Shown here piece by piece: positions 25,697-33,246 of a stretch of DNA of 64,000 bases. This stretch comes from DATKCA01 sp035544675. GTDB taxonomy: Bacteria > Acidobacteriota > Thermoanaerobaculia > Gp7-AA8. The notes under the pieces are model-generated. The model did not search any database and was not told where the DNA came from. It saw only the letters and a program-made list of their open reading frames with translations. Numbering within the stretch: the first letter of the stretch is position 1; the number at the start of each line of letters is the position of its first letter. A program made the translations under genes and the position numbers. Location: assembly GCA_035544675.1 (NCBI GenBank), contig DATKCA010000239.1:30256-94255 (forward strand). The letters run 5' to 3'.

Positions 25697-25702
25697 TAGA
25701 CT
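25697..25702 (+). promoter_or_regulatory. -10-like box of panE
   Basis: TAGACT ends 8 bases before ATG 25711. It argues for the ATG at 25711 rather than the repeat-derived one at 25666. Confidence 0.4.
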
Positions 25703-25710
25703 CCAACCTC

Positions 25711-26643
25711 ATGCGCATTGCCGTGATCGGTGCGGGCGGCGTGGGCGGCTACTTCGGCGCCCGTCTGGCCGCGGCGGGCGCGGATGTCACGTTCGTCGTC
25801 CGCGGCCGCACGCTCGACGTCCTTCGCCGCCGCGGAATCCGGGTGGAGAGCATTGCCGGCGACTTCACCGTGCCGAACGTGAAGGCGACCGATTCTCCTT
25901 CCGACCCGGTCGACGCGATCCTCATGGCTACCAAAGCGTGGCAGCTCCGCGAGGCCGCGGAGCAGGTCCGGCCGATCGTCGGACCCGAGACTGTCGTCGT
26001 ACCCCTTCAAAACGGCATCGACGCCCCGGAGCAGCTGGCTTCAGTCCTCGGCGAGAGCCATGTGGCGGGCGGCCTCTGTGCGATCGTCGCCTTCGTCGAA
26101 GAGCCGGGCGTGATCCGGCACATCGGCGCCGAGCCGCTGATCGCTTTCGGTGAGATGGACGGCCGCCCCAGCGAGCGGCTGGAGCGTCTGCGCGACGTCA
26201 TCGTCGCTGCGGGTATCAAGTGCGAGATTCCACCCGACATCCGCCGCTCGATGTGGACGAAGTTCGTGTTCATCGCGCCGTTCTCCGGTGTGGGCAGCAT
26301 CACGCGCATGCCCGTCGGAACGTGGAGGACCGTGCCGGAGACGCGCTCGCTCGCCGAGCGGGCTGTGGCCGAAGTGATCGCGCTGGCCGGCGCCGCGGGG
26401 GTGAGGCTCGACGACGACGCCGGCGCTCGCACGATGGCGCGCTATGACGCCCTGCCACCCGCCTCCACCCCCTCCATGCAGCGCGACATCGAAGGCGGCA
26501 GGCCGTCCGAGCTCGAGGCGCAGCTCGGTGACGTCGTGCGGCTGGGCCGCAAACACGGCGTGCCCACGCCGCTGCACGAGTGGATGTACGCCGCGCTGCT
26601 GCCGGCGGAAGGGGCCGCCCGCGCCGCAGCCGGAATGACGTAA
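25711..26643 (+). CDS. panE: 2-dehydropantoate 2-reductase (ketopantoate reductase)
   Basis: PanE reduces ketopantoate to pantoate with NADPH on the way to coenzyme A; coaD, a later CoA-pathway gene, lies 4 kb downstream. The 310-residue product opens with the dinucleotide-binding motif IGAGGVGGYFGARLAAAG, followed by KAWQL (catalytic Lys), LQNGIDAPE and a C-terminal helical domain with PSMQRDIEGGRPSEL. It could be a related ApbA-family oxidoreductase of unknown substrate, as such paralogues are common. Confidence 0.85.
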   Translation: MRIAVIGAGGVGGYFGARLAAAGADVTFVVRGRTLDVLRRRGIRVESIAGDFTVPNVKATDSPSDPVDAILMATKAWQLREAAEQVRPIVGPETVVVPLQNGIDAPEQLASVLGESHVAGGLCAIVAFVEEPGVIRHIGAEPLIAFGEMDGRPSERLERLRDVIVAAGIKCEIPPDIRRSMWTKFVFIAPFSGVGSITRMPVGTWRTVPETRSLAERAVAEVIALAGAAGVRLDDDAGARTMARYDALPPASTPSMQRDIEGGRPSELEAQLGDVVRLGRKHGVPTPLHEWMYAALLPAEGAARAAAGMT

Positions 26644-26646
26644 CAT
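26641..26646 (+). promoter_or_regulatory. -10-like box of kdsD
   Basis: TAACAT overlaps the panE stop codon and ends 8 bases before ATG 26655. No Shine-Dalgarno is seen. Confidence 0.35.
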
Positions 26647-26654
26647 CACGCCGC

Positions 26655-27692
26655 ATGTCCGAAGCCGGCAAGCGCCAGGCGCCCGCCGCCAGGAATGGCG
26701 GCGCCCCACAGAGCAGCGGCGCTCCACTCGAGAACCCCTCCATCGCCGAGGCGCGGCGCGTCCTCGAAGTCGAGGCCGCCGCGATCCTCGGCCTCGTCCG
26801 CCATCTGAACCAGACCTTTGCGGACGTCGTCGAGCTCGTCAATGCCTGCACCGGCCGCGTGGTCGCCATGGGCCTCGGCAAGTCCGGCATCATCTCCAAG
26901 AAGATCAGCTCGACGCTGGCCTCGACGGGCACTCCGTCGTTCTTCATGCACCCGGCCGAGGCCATTCATGGGGACCTGGGGATGATCGTGCGTGGCGATG
27001 TCGTCCTGGCCATCTCCGCCTCGGGCGAGACCGAGGAGCTCGTGAAACTGATTCCGAGCATCAAGCGGATCGGCGCAGAGATCGTGGCCATCACCGGCAA
27101 TCCGAATTCGACGCTGGCGCGCGGCGCCGACTTTCACCTCTCCGCCGCGATCGACAAGGAGGCGTGTCCGCTCGGGCTCGCGCCGACCGCGTCGACGACG
27201 GCCGCGCTCGCGCTCGGCGACGCCCTGGCCATGGCGCTGCTGCGTCGGAAGGGGTTCCGCGAGGAGGACTTCGCGTTCCTCCATCCAGGCGGCAAGCTCG
27301 GCAAACGCTTCCTGCGCGTCCGCGACCTCATGCACAAGGACAAGGAAGTCCCCATCGTGACGGCGGACACGTCGATGCACGACGTCATCTACGAGATGTC
27401 GAAGAAGGGCTTCGGCATCACCGCGGTGGCGACGGACGACGGCGTGCTTCTCGGCGTCATCTCGGATGGGGACCTGCGCCGGCTCATTCAGAAAAACGAG
27501 GCGGTGCTGCGCAGCACGGCCGGCCAGTCGATGCGGGAGAACCCGGTGACGATCGCCGCGGAGGAGCTGGCGTCCGCGGCTCTGCAGATCATGGAAGAGC
27601 GCAAGATCACGTCGCTCTTCACCGTCGATGACGCCCGGCGCGTGCAGGGTATCATCCACATCCACGATCTCTGGGGTCTCGAGCTCTTCTGA
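26655..27692 (+). CDS. kdsD: Arabinose-5-phosphate isomerase KdsD/KpsF
   Basis: KdsD makes arabinose 5-phosphate from ribulose 5-phosphate, the first step to KDO of LPS. The 345-residue product has a SIS domain (about 45-200; GLGKSGIISKKI, STGTPSFFMHPAEAIHGDLG, ISASGETEEL) and two CBS domains (about 220-345; ending IIHIHDLWGLELF). It is longer than the usual 320-330 because residues about 8-25 (ARNGGAPQSSGAP) are encoded by an A-family repeat lying just before the conserved start of the domain. KDO use agrees with the LPS export genes in the window. Confidence 0.94.
   Translation: MSEAGKRQAPAARNGGAPQSSGAPLENPSIAEARRVLEVEAAAILGLVRHLNQTFADVVELVNACTGRVVAMGLGKSGIISKKISSTLASTGTPSFFMHPAEAIHGDLGMIVRGDVVLAISASGETEELVKLIPSIKRIGAEIVAITGNPNSTLARGADFHLSAAIDKEACPLGLAPTASTTAALALGDALAMALLRRKGFREEDFAFLHPGGKLGKRFLRVRDLMHKDKEVPIVTADTSMHDVIYEMSKKGFGITAVATDDGVLLGVISDGDLRRLIQKNEAVLRSTAGQSMRENPVTIAAEELASAALQIMEERKITSLFTVDDARRVQGIIHIHDLWGLELF
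26683..26726. repeat. Palindromic repeat family A, copy 6, inside kdsD
   Basis: CCGCCGCCAGGAATGG continues into CGGCGCCCCACAG, then AGCGGCGCTCCA closes the unit. Positions 26686-26711 equal 17055-17080 exactly. It is read in frame as ARNGGAPQ then GAP, without disrupting the enzyme. Confidence 0.9.
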
Positions 27693-27693
27693 A

Positions 27694-28050
27694 ATGGACA
27701 AAGTCGTACTGCGTTACCGGGACGGCCGCACCGAGAAGGCGTCGCTCGCGCCGATCGATCTGGCCCGCGAGTCGTTCAGCATCACGCGCGAGGACGCCAC
27801 ATCCGACGAGATCCCTTTCTCCCAGCTCAAGGCGGTGTTCTTTCTGCGGCAGAACCCCGATGAGCCGCTCGAGGAGCCGTCCGGCAGCACCATTGCAGTG
27901 GAGTTCATCGATGGCGAGGTCATCCGCGGGATCGCGAACCTCAACCCGGAGCGGAACGGCTTTTACCTCTTTCCGGCCGACCGGAGCAAAAACGAGCGGA
28001 TCTTTGTTGTGAGCTCCGCCATCGTCTCGATCGAAGTCGAGCGACTGTAA
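27694..28050 (+). CDS. Conserved-looking hypothetical protein
   Basis: A 118-residue cytosolic protein starting 1 base after the kdsD stop, so almost certainly co-transcribed. It is predominantly beta (VVLRYRDGRTEKASL, STIAVEFIDGEVIRGIANL, GFYLFPADRSKNERIFVVS), looking like a small barrel with two halves of similar rhythm, perhaps a PilZ-like or DUF6982-like fold. I cannot name its function. Confidence 0.75.
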   Translation: MDKVVLRYRDGRTEKASLAPIDLARESFSITREDATSDEIPFSQLKAVFFLRQNPDEPLEEPSGSTIAVEFIDGEVIRGIANLNPERNGFYLFPADRSKNERIFVVSSAIVSIEVERL

Positions 28051-28051
28051 G

Positions 28052-28110
28052 TGGAGCGCCGCCATTCCCTGGCGGCCATGGAGCGCCGCCGGCCCGGCGG
28101 CATGGAGCGC
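28052..28110. repeat. Palindromic repeat family A, copy 7 (tandem)
   Basis: Units begin with TGGAGCGC at 28052, 28079 and 28103. The first contains GCCGCCATTCCCTGGCGGC, the second GCCGCCGGCCCGGCGGC, each a hairpin; the third is a stub ending 2 bases before the lolA TTG start. The 62-base spacer is therefore almost all repeat. Confidence 0.88.
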
Positions 28111-28112
28111 AA

Positions 28113-28724
28113 TTGAAGAGACGACTTCTCACCCTGACCCTGTTCATCGCCACCACCGCCCTGGCCCAGGGCGCCGAGATCGACCGCGCGGCAGCCGCGG
28201 TGGCCGGGATGGAGGCGCGTTTCACGCACAGCTTCACTCCCAGGGGCTTCAAGAATGCCCAGGTCGAGAGCGGCTCGGTCATCTTCGGGAAGATGCCGAT
28301 GATGCGCTGGAGCTACACCACACCCGAGACGAAGCTCTTCGTCTTCGACGGAACGCGCTCCTGGTTCTACGTGCCGGACGACCGGCAGGTGACCGTGGCC
28401 GACATCGACGACCGCCGCCGCGCCGAGCTGCCGTTTCTCCTCCTCGGCAATGCCGCAGCGCGCGATCGCCATTTCGTCGTGCAGGAGAAGTCGCGCGGGG
28501 CGAAGATCACGACGACCCTGCAGGCGAAGTCGCAGGCGGCCATGGTCCGCAGCGTGAGCATCGTCTCCGATGCCGCCACGCACCGCATCGACTCGATCTC
28601 GTACAGCGATCGCGACGGCAATCGCACCGTCTTCAGCTTCTCCGGCTATCATCCCGCTCGCGTGGGTGGGGATACGTTCCAGTTCGCCGCGCCCGCCGGC
28701 GTGCAGGTGATTCGCGCCGAGTAA
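28113..28724 (+). CDS. lolA: Outer-membrane lipoprotein carrier protein LolA-like
   Basis: LolA ferries lipoproteins across the periplasm. The 203-residue product has a signal peptide (LLTLTLFIATTALAQG), then the LolA half-barrel pattern: MEARFTHSFTPRGFKNAQVESGS, MMRWSYTTPETKLFVFDGTRSW, YVPDDRQV and the C-terminal DGNRTVFSFSGYHPA. The start is TTG 28113 at the repeat edge; no better start is available. LolB is absent, as in many non-gammaproteobacteria. Confidence 0.87.
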   Translation: MKRRLLTLTLFIATTALAQGAEIDRAAAAVAGMEARFTHSFTPRGFKNAQVESGSVIFGKMPMMRWSYTTPETKLFVFDGTRSWFYVPDDRQVTVADIDDRRRAELPFLLLGNAAARDRHFVVQEKSRGAKITTTLQAKSQAAMVRSVSIVSDAATHRIDSISYSDRDGNRTVFSFSGYHPARVGGDTFQFAAPAGVQVIRAE

Positions 28725-28739
28725 CGAAGGAGGTCATCG

Positions 28740-29234
28740 ATGCCTCAGGATTTCTCGTTCGACATCGTCTCGAAGACCGAGATGCAGGAAGTGGCCAACG
28801 CCATTCAGCAGGCCCAGAAGGAGCTTGCCCAGCGCTTCGACTTCAAGGGCAGCAAGAGCGAGATCGAGCTCTCCGGCGAAGAGCTCGTCCTGGTCAGCGA
28901 TGACGAGGTCAAGCTGAAGAGTTTGAAAGACATCGTGGAAGGCAGGCTCGTCAAGCGCAAGGTGTCGCTCAAGGCGATCGAGTACGGCAAGCTCGAGGCC
29001 GCGGCGCTGGGAACGGTGCGCCAGAAAGCGAAGATCGTCCAGGGCATCGAGACGGAGAAGGCCAAGGCCATCGTCAAGGCCATCAAAGACGCGAAGCTGA
29101 AGGTGCAGGCGTCCATCCAATCCGATCAGGTTCGCGTCACCGGACGAAGCAAGGATGACCTGCAGCGGGCCATGAACCTGGTCCGGGAAGGGGATTACGG
29201 CATCCCCCTGCAGTTCACGAACTACCGCGGTTGA
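28740..29234 (+). CDS. yajQ: YajQ family cyclic-di-GMP/nucleotide-binding protein
   Basis: The 164-residue product shows the complete YajQ pattern: FDIVSKTEMQEVANAIQQA, RFDFKGSKSEIEL, the internal KIVQGIETEKAKAIVKAIKD and the C-terminal VTGRSKDDLQRAM plus FTNYRG. Family members fold as two ferredoxin-like domains; a Xanthomonas member binds cyclic di-GMP. ATG 28740 has a strong AAGGAGGT-type site 6-8 bases upstream (28726-28733). Confidence 0.95.
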   Translation: MPQDFSFDIVSKTEMQEVANAIQQAQKELAQRFDFKGSKSEIELSGEELVLVSDDEVKLKSLKDIVEGRLVKRKVSLKAIEYGKLEAAALGTVRQKAKIVQGIETEKAKAIVKAIKDAKLKVQASIQSDQVRVTGRSKDDLQRAMNLVREGDYGIPLQFTNYRG

Positions 29235-29253
29235 GCCCCCCTCCCCGATCGAC

Positions 29254-29259
29254 TATTCT
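29254..29259 (+). promoter_or_regulatory. -10-like box of the polyprenyl synthase gene
   Basis: TATTCT ends 10 bases before GTG 29270. It supports that start over a TTG at 29231 that overlaps the yajQ stop. Confidence 0.35.
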
Positions 29260-29269
29260 TGAGAGAGCC

Positions 29270-30277
29270 GTGACCGTCCCGAACACACTGTCCGATCAGG
29301 TCTCGCGCGCCGAGCGGATCATCGAGCTGGTCGCGCCGAAGCTGCAGCTGGTCGAAGAGGAGTTACAGCGCAATTTCGAGTCGCAGATCAAGACCATCGG
29401 CGACGTCGGCGACCACATCCTCGGCGGCGGCGGCAAGCGGCTCCGCCCGGCCCTCCTGCTGCTCGTCTCGGACATGCTCCGCTACGACGGGTACCGTGAC
29501 GTCGTCTACGGCGCGGTCGTCGAGTTCATCCACACGGCCACGCTCGTCCACGACGACATCATCGACGAAGCCGCCATCCGCCGCGGCCGCACATCCATCA
29601 ACTACCGCTGGGGCAACCAGCTCACGGTCCTGGTCGGCGATTACATCTTCATGCACTCGATGCGCATGGCTCTGGCCGAGGGGAATCTGGAGATCCTGCG
29701 GCTGCTGTCGAATGTGACGATCCGGATGATCGAAGGCGAGATCCTGGCGCTGGAGCAGAACGGCCGCGCCGATCTCTCCCTCGACGACTACTTCGACATC
29801 GTACGGCGGAAGACCGCCGCGCTCTTCGGCGCGTGCTGCCGCATTCCGGCGTATCTCGTCGACGCGCCCGAGAGCACTGCGACGGCGCTCTTCAATTACG
29901 GATCGAACCTCGGCGTCTGCTTCCAGGTCATCGACGATCTGCTGGATTTCACGTCCAGCACGGAAGTGCTGGGCAAACCGGCGCTGTCCGATCTGAAGGA
30001 AGGGAAGCTCACCCTGCCTCTGATTCTGGCCATCCCACGCGCCACGGCGCGCGAGCGCGAGATCATCAGCCGTGTCGCCGCCGAGAAGTCGTTCGGCGGA
30101 ACGAATCCACCCGAAGTGATCGAGATCGTCGAGAAGTACGGAACGCTCGAGGAGACGCGAGCGATCGCACGCGACTACGCGCAGCGCGCCCGCGCCTCGC
30201 TGGAGGGATTCCCCTCCTCCCCCGCCCGCGACGCACTCGACACGGCGCTGGACTTCGTGCTCGAACGCGACCGGTAG
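29270..30277 (+). CDS. Polyprenyl diphosphate synthase (long-chain, IspB-like)
   Basis: A trans-prenyltransferase extending farnesyl diphosphate with isopentenyl diphosphate, typically for quinone side chains. The 335-residue product has GGGGKRLRPAL, the first Asp-rich motif HDDIIDEA near residue 97 and the second DDLLDFTSS near 221. The region before the first Asp motif reads EFIHTATLVHDD, with small residues at the chain-length positions, which suggests a long product. The exact chain length cannot be read. If TTG 29231 is used the protein is 348 residues. Confidence 0.92.
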   Translation: MTVPNTLSDQVSRAERIIELVAPKLQLVEEELQRNFESQIKTIGDVGDHILGGGGKRLRPALLLLVSDMLRYDGYRDVVYGAVVEFIHTATLVHDDIIDEAAIRRGRTSINYRWGNQLTVLVGDYIFMHSMRMALAEGNLEILRLLSNVTIRMIEGEILALEQNGRADLSLDDYFDIVRRKTAALFGACCRIPAYLVDAPESTATALFNYGSNLGVCFQVIDDLLDFTSSTEVLGKPALSDLKEGKLTLPLILAIPRATAREREIISRVAAEKSFGGTNPPEVIEIVEKYGTLEETRAIARDYAQRARASLEGFPSSPARDALDTALDFVLERDR

Positions 30278-30285
30278 CTTTTCGG

Positions 30286-30313
30286 GCCTCAGGCCTCAGG
30301 CCGCGGGAGGCCA
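30286..30313. repeat. Word repeat family D, copy 2
   Basis: GGGCCTCAGGCCTCAGGCC followed by GCGGGAGGCC, lying between the converging polyprenyl synthase and TPR genes. Confidence 0.6.
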
Positions 30314-30377
30314 CCGCCCACCCGCCAGTTCACGGCCGCCGAGCCGGTTCCCCTCTGGCCTCGACGACATAGACCGG

Positions 30378-30767
30378 CTAGGACAGCATCTCCATGATCT
30401 CCGACATCGCCTCGCGCGCTTTCAGGTGCGTGGCTTCGTCCTGCCGGTCGGCCGTCAGCCGGATCACCTTGTTGTACTGCTCGATGGCCTTCGAGTAGTC
30501 GTTGAGGCAGCGGTGGTAGAGCTCGCCCTTGCAGAGCTTGGCCTCGATGTTCACCGGGTCGAGCTCGAGGATTTTGTTCAGGAAGATCATCGCAGCGTCG
30601 TATTTCCCCTCATCCATCGCCATCTTGTAGCGGAGGCGATAGAGAGCGATCAGCTCGCTGTTTCGGGGATCGATCCAGGCTCCCGGAAGGTAGGTGAGAA
30701 GAGTCGAGAGTAGCCTGTGCCTGTTGACTGGTACGGAGCGTTTCACCTCAAGCCGCTGCTGGCTCAT
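30378..30767 (-). CDS. TPR-repeat protein
   Basis: A 129-residue protein with about two TPR units (YRLRYKMAMDEGKYDAAMIF, LNKILELDPVNIEAKLCKGE, YHRCLNDYSKAIEQYNKVIR), a scaffold for protein contacts. ATG 30767 is chosen because GGGAGGG lies upstream at suitable spacing; the open frame continues 33 codons further but these cover the coaD promoter. It is divergent from coaD (93-base spacer). Function unknown. Confidence 0.82.
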   Translation of the reverse strand: MSQQRLEVKRSVPVNRHRLLSTLLTYLPGAWIDPRNSELIALYRLRYKMAMDEGKYDAAMIFLNKILELDPVNIEAKLCKGELYHRCLNDYSKAIEQYNKVIRLTADRQDEATHLKAREAMSEIMEMLS

Positions 30768-30824
30768 TTCCACCACACCCTCCCTGGTGTCACGCGTTGC
30801 TCCTGTACAGTGTACGTCAAGAGG

Positions 30825-30851
30825 TTGACCATTTGGAAGACCTGCTAACAT
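30825..30851 (+). promoter_or_regulatory. Promoter candidate of coaD
   Basis: TTGACC (30825-30830) and TAACAT (30846-30851) are 15 bases apart, shorter than the ideal 17. TAACAT ends 9 bases before ATG 30861, with no Shine-Dalgarno. Confidence 0.45.
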
Positions 30852-30860
30852 TTCGCCCGA

Positions 30861-31352
30861 ATGCACATCGCCGTCTATCCCGGCTCATTCGACCCCCTGA
30901 CGAACGGTCACCTGGACATCATCCGCCGCGGAATCCGGGTCTTCGACCGGATGTACGTGGCCGTTCTGGAGAACGAGGGGAAGTCTCCCCTCTTCTCGGT
31001 CAGCGAGCGGATGGCGCTGATCAAGCGCTGCACGAGCGATATGCCGACCGTCGAGGTGGAGTCGTTCTCCGGCCTGCTCGTGGACTACGCCCGTCGCGTG
31101 GAGGCCGGGGTGGTCATCCGCGGCATCCGAGCCATCTCCGACTACGAGTACGAGCTGCAGATGGCCCTGATGAACCGCGAGCTGCACGCCGGCGTGGAGA
31201 CCATTTTCATGCTCCCGGCCGTCGAATACACCTACGTCTCCTCCCGCCTCGTCAAGGAAGTCTTCCGCCTCGGCGGCGACGTGGCGCGCCTCGTCCCGCC
31301 GGTCGTGCTGGAGTCGCTCAAGGCCCGCCTGCCGGTGGAAGTCGCTACGTAG
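30861..31352 (+). CDS. coaD: Phosphopantetheine adenylyltransferase
   Basis: CoaD joins 4'-phosphopantetheine and ATP to dephospho-CoA, the penultimate CoA step. The 163-residue product has the nucleotidyltransferase motif YPGSFDPLTNGHLDIIRRG, IRGIRAISDYEYELQMALMN and the second motif YTYVSSRLVKEV. Length and motifs match the bacterial family closely. Confidence 0.97.
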   Translation: MHIAVYPGSFDPLTNGHLDIIRRGIRVFDRMYVAVLENEGKSPLFSVSERMALIKRCTSDMPTVEVESFSGLLVDYARRVEAGVVIRGIRAISDYEYELQMALMNRELHAGVETIFMLPAVEYTYVSSRLVKEVFRLGGDVARLVPPVVLESLKARLPVEVAT

Positions 31353-31431
31353 GCTCCCAGGCCTCAGGAGAGGCTCGATGACTTGCCCATCGCTGTCCTG
31401 ACGCCCTGGGCCTGAGGACTGAGGCCTGCGC
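31352..31431. repeat. Word repeat family D, copy 3
   Basis: GGCTCCCAGGCCTCAGG (left) pairs with GGGCCTGAGGACTGAGGCC (right) around a short unique loop. It fills the spacer between the converging coaD and the permease gene, so it could act as a bidirectional hairpin terminator, though there is no T-run. Confidence 0.75.
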
Positions 31432-31432
31432 G

Positions 31433-32266
31433 TTACTCGAATCTAGGGTCCAGCGCGTCGCGCAGACGGTCGCCGATCAGGTTGAACGCGGCCACGGTCG
31501 TGAAGATCGCCAGCCCGGGAAACAACGCCAGCCACCACGCGAACTCGATGTAGTCGTGCGCGACGCCCAGGATGCTTCCCCACGACGCCTCCGGCAACGC
31601 CACGCCGAAGCCGAGGAACGAGAGCGCGGACTCGGTGAGGATGGCCGAAGCCACTCCGAAGCTCGAGGAGACGATCACCGGGGCCAGAGCGTTCGGCAGG
31701 AGGTGGCGGAAGATGATCCGGGGATCGCGCGCCCCGCTGGCTCGTGCCGCCTGCGCGTACTCCAGCTCCCGGATCCGCAGGAACTCCGCCCGCACGAAAC
31801 GCGCCTCGGTCGTCCACGAGGTGAGCGCGAGCGCGATGAGAATGGTCCACAGCGAGGGCCTGAACAACGCCACGATGCCGAGGACCAGAAAGAGGAACGG
31901 GAAGCAGAGGACAACTTCGATGAGGCGCGACACGATCCAGTCGGCCACGCTCCCGTAGTAGCCGGCCACGGCTCCGAGGAGCGAGCCGATGATGATGGCC
32001 AGGAGTGTGGCGGCGAACCCGATCAGCAGCGAGACACGCGCGCCGTAGATCATTCGCGAGAGCACATCCCGTCCCACCTCGTCGGTGCCCAGGACGTAAT
32101 CGCCGCCGGGCGGCCGGAGGCGGCGGCCGACGTCGATCTCATCCGGCTCGTGCGGCGCGATCAGCGGCGCCATCACGGCGAGCAACGTGATCAGAGCGAC
32201 GTAGACCAGCGCCGCGGTGGCGAGATGGCTGCGCCGGAAGCGCTGCCACGGCGTCCGCCGCGTCAT
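31433..32266 (-). CDS. Peptide ABC transporter permease (DppC/OppC family)
   Basis: A 277-residue inner-membrane permease: N-terminal helix (LATAALVYVALITLLAVMAPLIAP), the DVLSRMIYGARVSLLIG block, and the EAA loop EYAQAARASGARDPRIIFRH that docks the ATPase. It is the second permease; its ATG overlaps the stop of the first (ATGA). Substrate-binding and first permease genes are just upstream on the same strand, while the ATPases are 10 kb away. Confidence 0.94.
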   Translation of the reverse strand: MTRRTPWQRFRRSHLATAALVYVALITLLAVMAPLIAPHEPDEIDVGRRLRPPGGDYVLGTDEVGRDVLSRMIYGARVSLLIGFAATLLAIIIGSLLGAVAGYYGSVADWIVSRLIEVVLCFPFLFLVLGIVALFRPSLWTILIALALTSWTTEARFVRAEFLRIRELEYAQAARASGARDPRIIFRHLLPNALAPVIVSSSFGVASAILTESALSFLGFGVALPEASWGSILGVAHDYIEFAWWLALFPGLAIFTTVAAFNLIGDRLRDALDPRFE

Positions 32267-33246
32267 CGCCGTCCCTCCAGGCGGATGCGCGGGTCGGCCA
32301 GCCCGTACATCACATCGGCGATGACGCTGGCCAGGAGCGTGAGCACCGCCGTGACGACGGTCAGCCCCATCACGGTCGGATAGTCACGCGTTCGGATCGA
32401 GTCGAAGTACAGCAGGCCGATGCCGTCCCACCGAAAGATCTCCTCGACGATGACGCTGCCCGACAAGAGATACGGAACGGTCAGGCCCAGCAGGGTGATC
32501 AGCGGCAGCAGTGCGTTCCGCACACCGTGCCGCCACACGACGGCCGCGCTGCCGATCCCCTTCGCGCGCGCGGTGGTGATGAAGTCCTGGCGGATGACCT
32601 CCGCCAGCGCCGAGCGCGAGAAGCGCGCGAAGATCGCCAGTTGGGCGTACGTCAGCGTCACCACCGGCAGGACGAGATGCCGCGTGCGATCGACGAGTCT
32701 GGCCCCGGTGGTCATCTCCGCGTAGCCGTCGCTCTGCATGCCGAACAGCGGCAGCACTCCGAGACGGACCGAGAACCACTCCATGAGCAGCAGCGCAACC
32801 CAGAACGCCGGAAGCGAGTAGAGAAGAAAGAAGAAGACCGCCGAGGCCCGGTCGCCGAGACGTCCGAGCCGGGCGCCGCTCCAGAGGCCGACGGGAACGC
32901 CGATGGCGGCGGCGATCAGCAGGGCCAGGATGCTCAGCAGCGCGCTGTTCGGCAGTTTCTCGAAGATCTTCTCGATGACCGGACGCCGGTCGGTGATCGA
33001 TCTACCGAAGTCGAGCGTGACGATCCCGCTCAGCCACCGCCCGTATTGCACCGGGATCGAACGGTCGAGACCGTGCTGGCGCCGGATCGTGTCGAGGGTC
33101 TCCGGGGAGAGACTCGTTCCTCCACTGCCGGCGAAAAACGAGATGGGATCACCCGGTACGCTGTGAATCAGCGCGAACGTCGCGATGGTGATGCCGAAGA
33201 AGGTGATGACCGCGTAGAGAAGACGCCTGACGACGTACGCCAGCAT
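32263..33246 (-). CDS. Peptide ABC transporter permease (DppB/OppB family)
   Basis: A 327-residue permease with the DppB start MLAYVVRRLLYAVITFFGIT, LIHSVPGDPI, DFGRSITDRRPV and the EAA loop DFITTARAKGIGSAAVVWRH. ATG 33246 overlaps the stop of the binding-protein gene (TGATG), giving coupled translation. Six membrane segments are expected. Confidence 0.94.
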   Translation of the reverse strand: MLAYVVRRLLYAVITFFGITIATFALIHSVPGDPISFFAGSGGTSLSPETLDTIRRQHGLDRSIPVQYGRWLSGIVTLDFGRSITDRRPVIEKIFEKLPNSALLSILALLIAAAIGVPVGLWSGARLGRLGDRASAVFFFLLYSLPAFWVALLLMEWFSVRLGVLPLFGMQSDGYAEMTTGARLVDRTRHLVLPVVTLTYAQLAIFARFSRSALAEVIRQDFITTARAKGIGSAAVVWRHGVRNALLPLITLLGLTVPYLLSGSVIVEEIFRWDGIGLLYFDSIRTRDYPTVMGLTVVTAVLTLLASVIADVMYGLADPRIRLEGRR

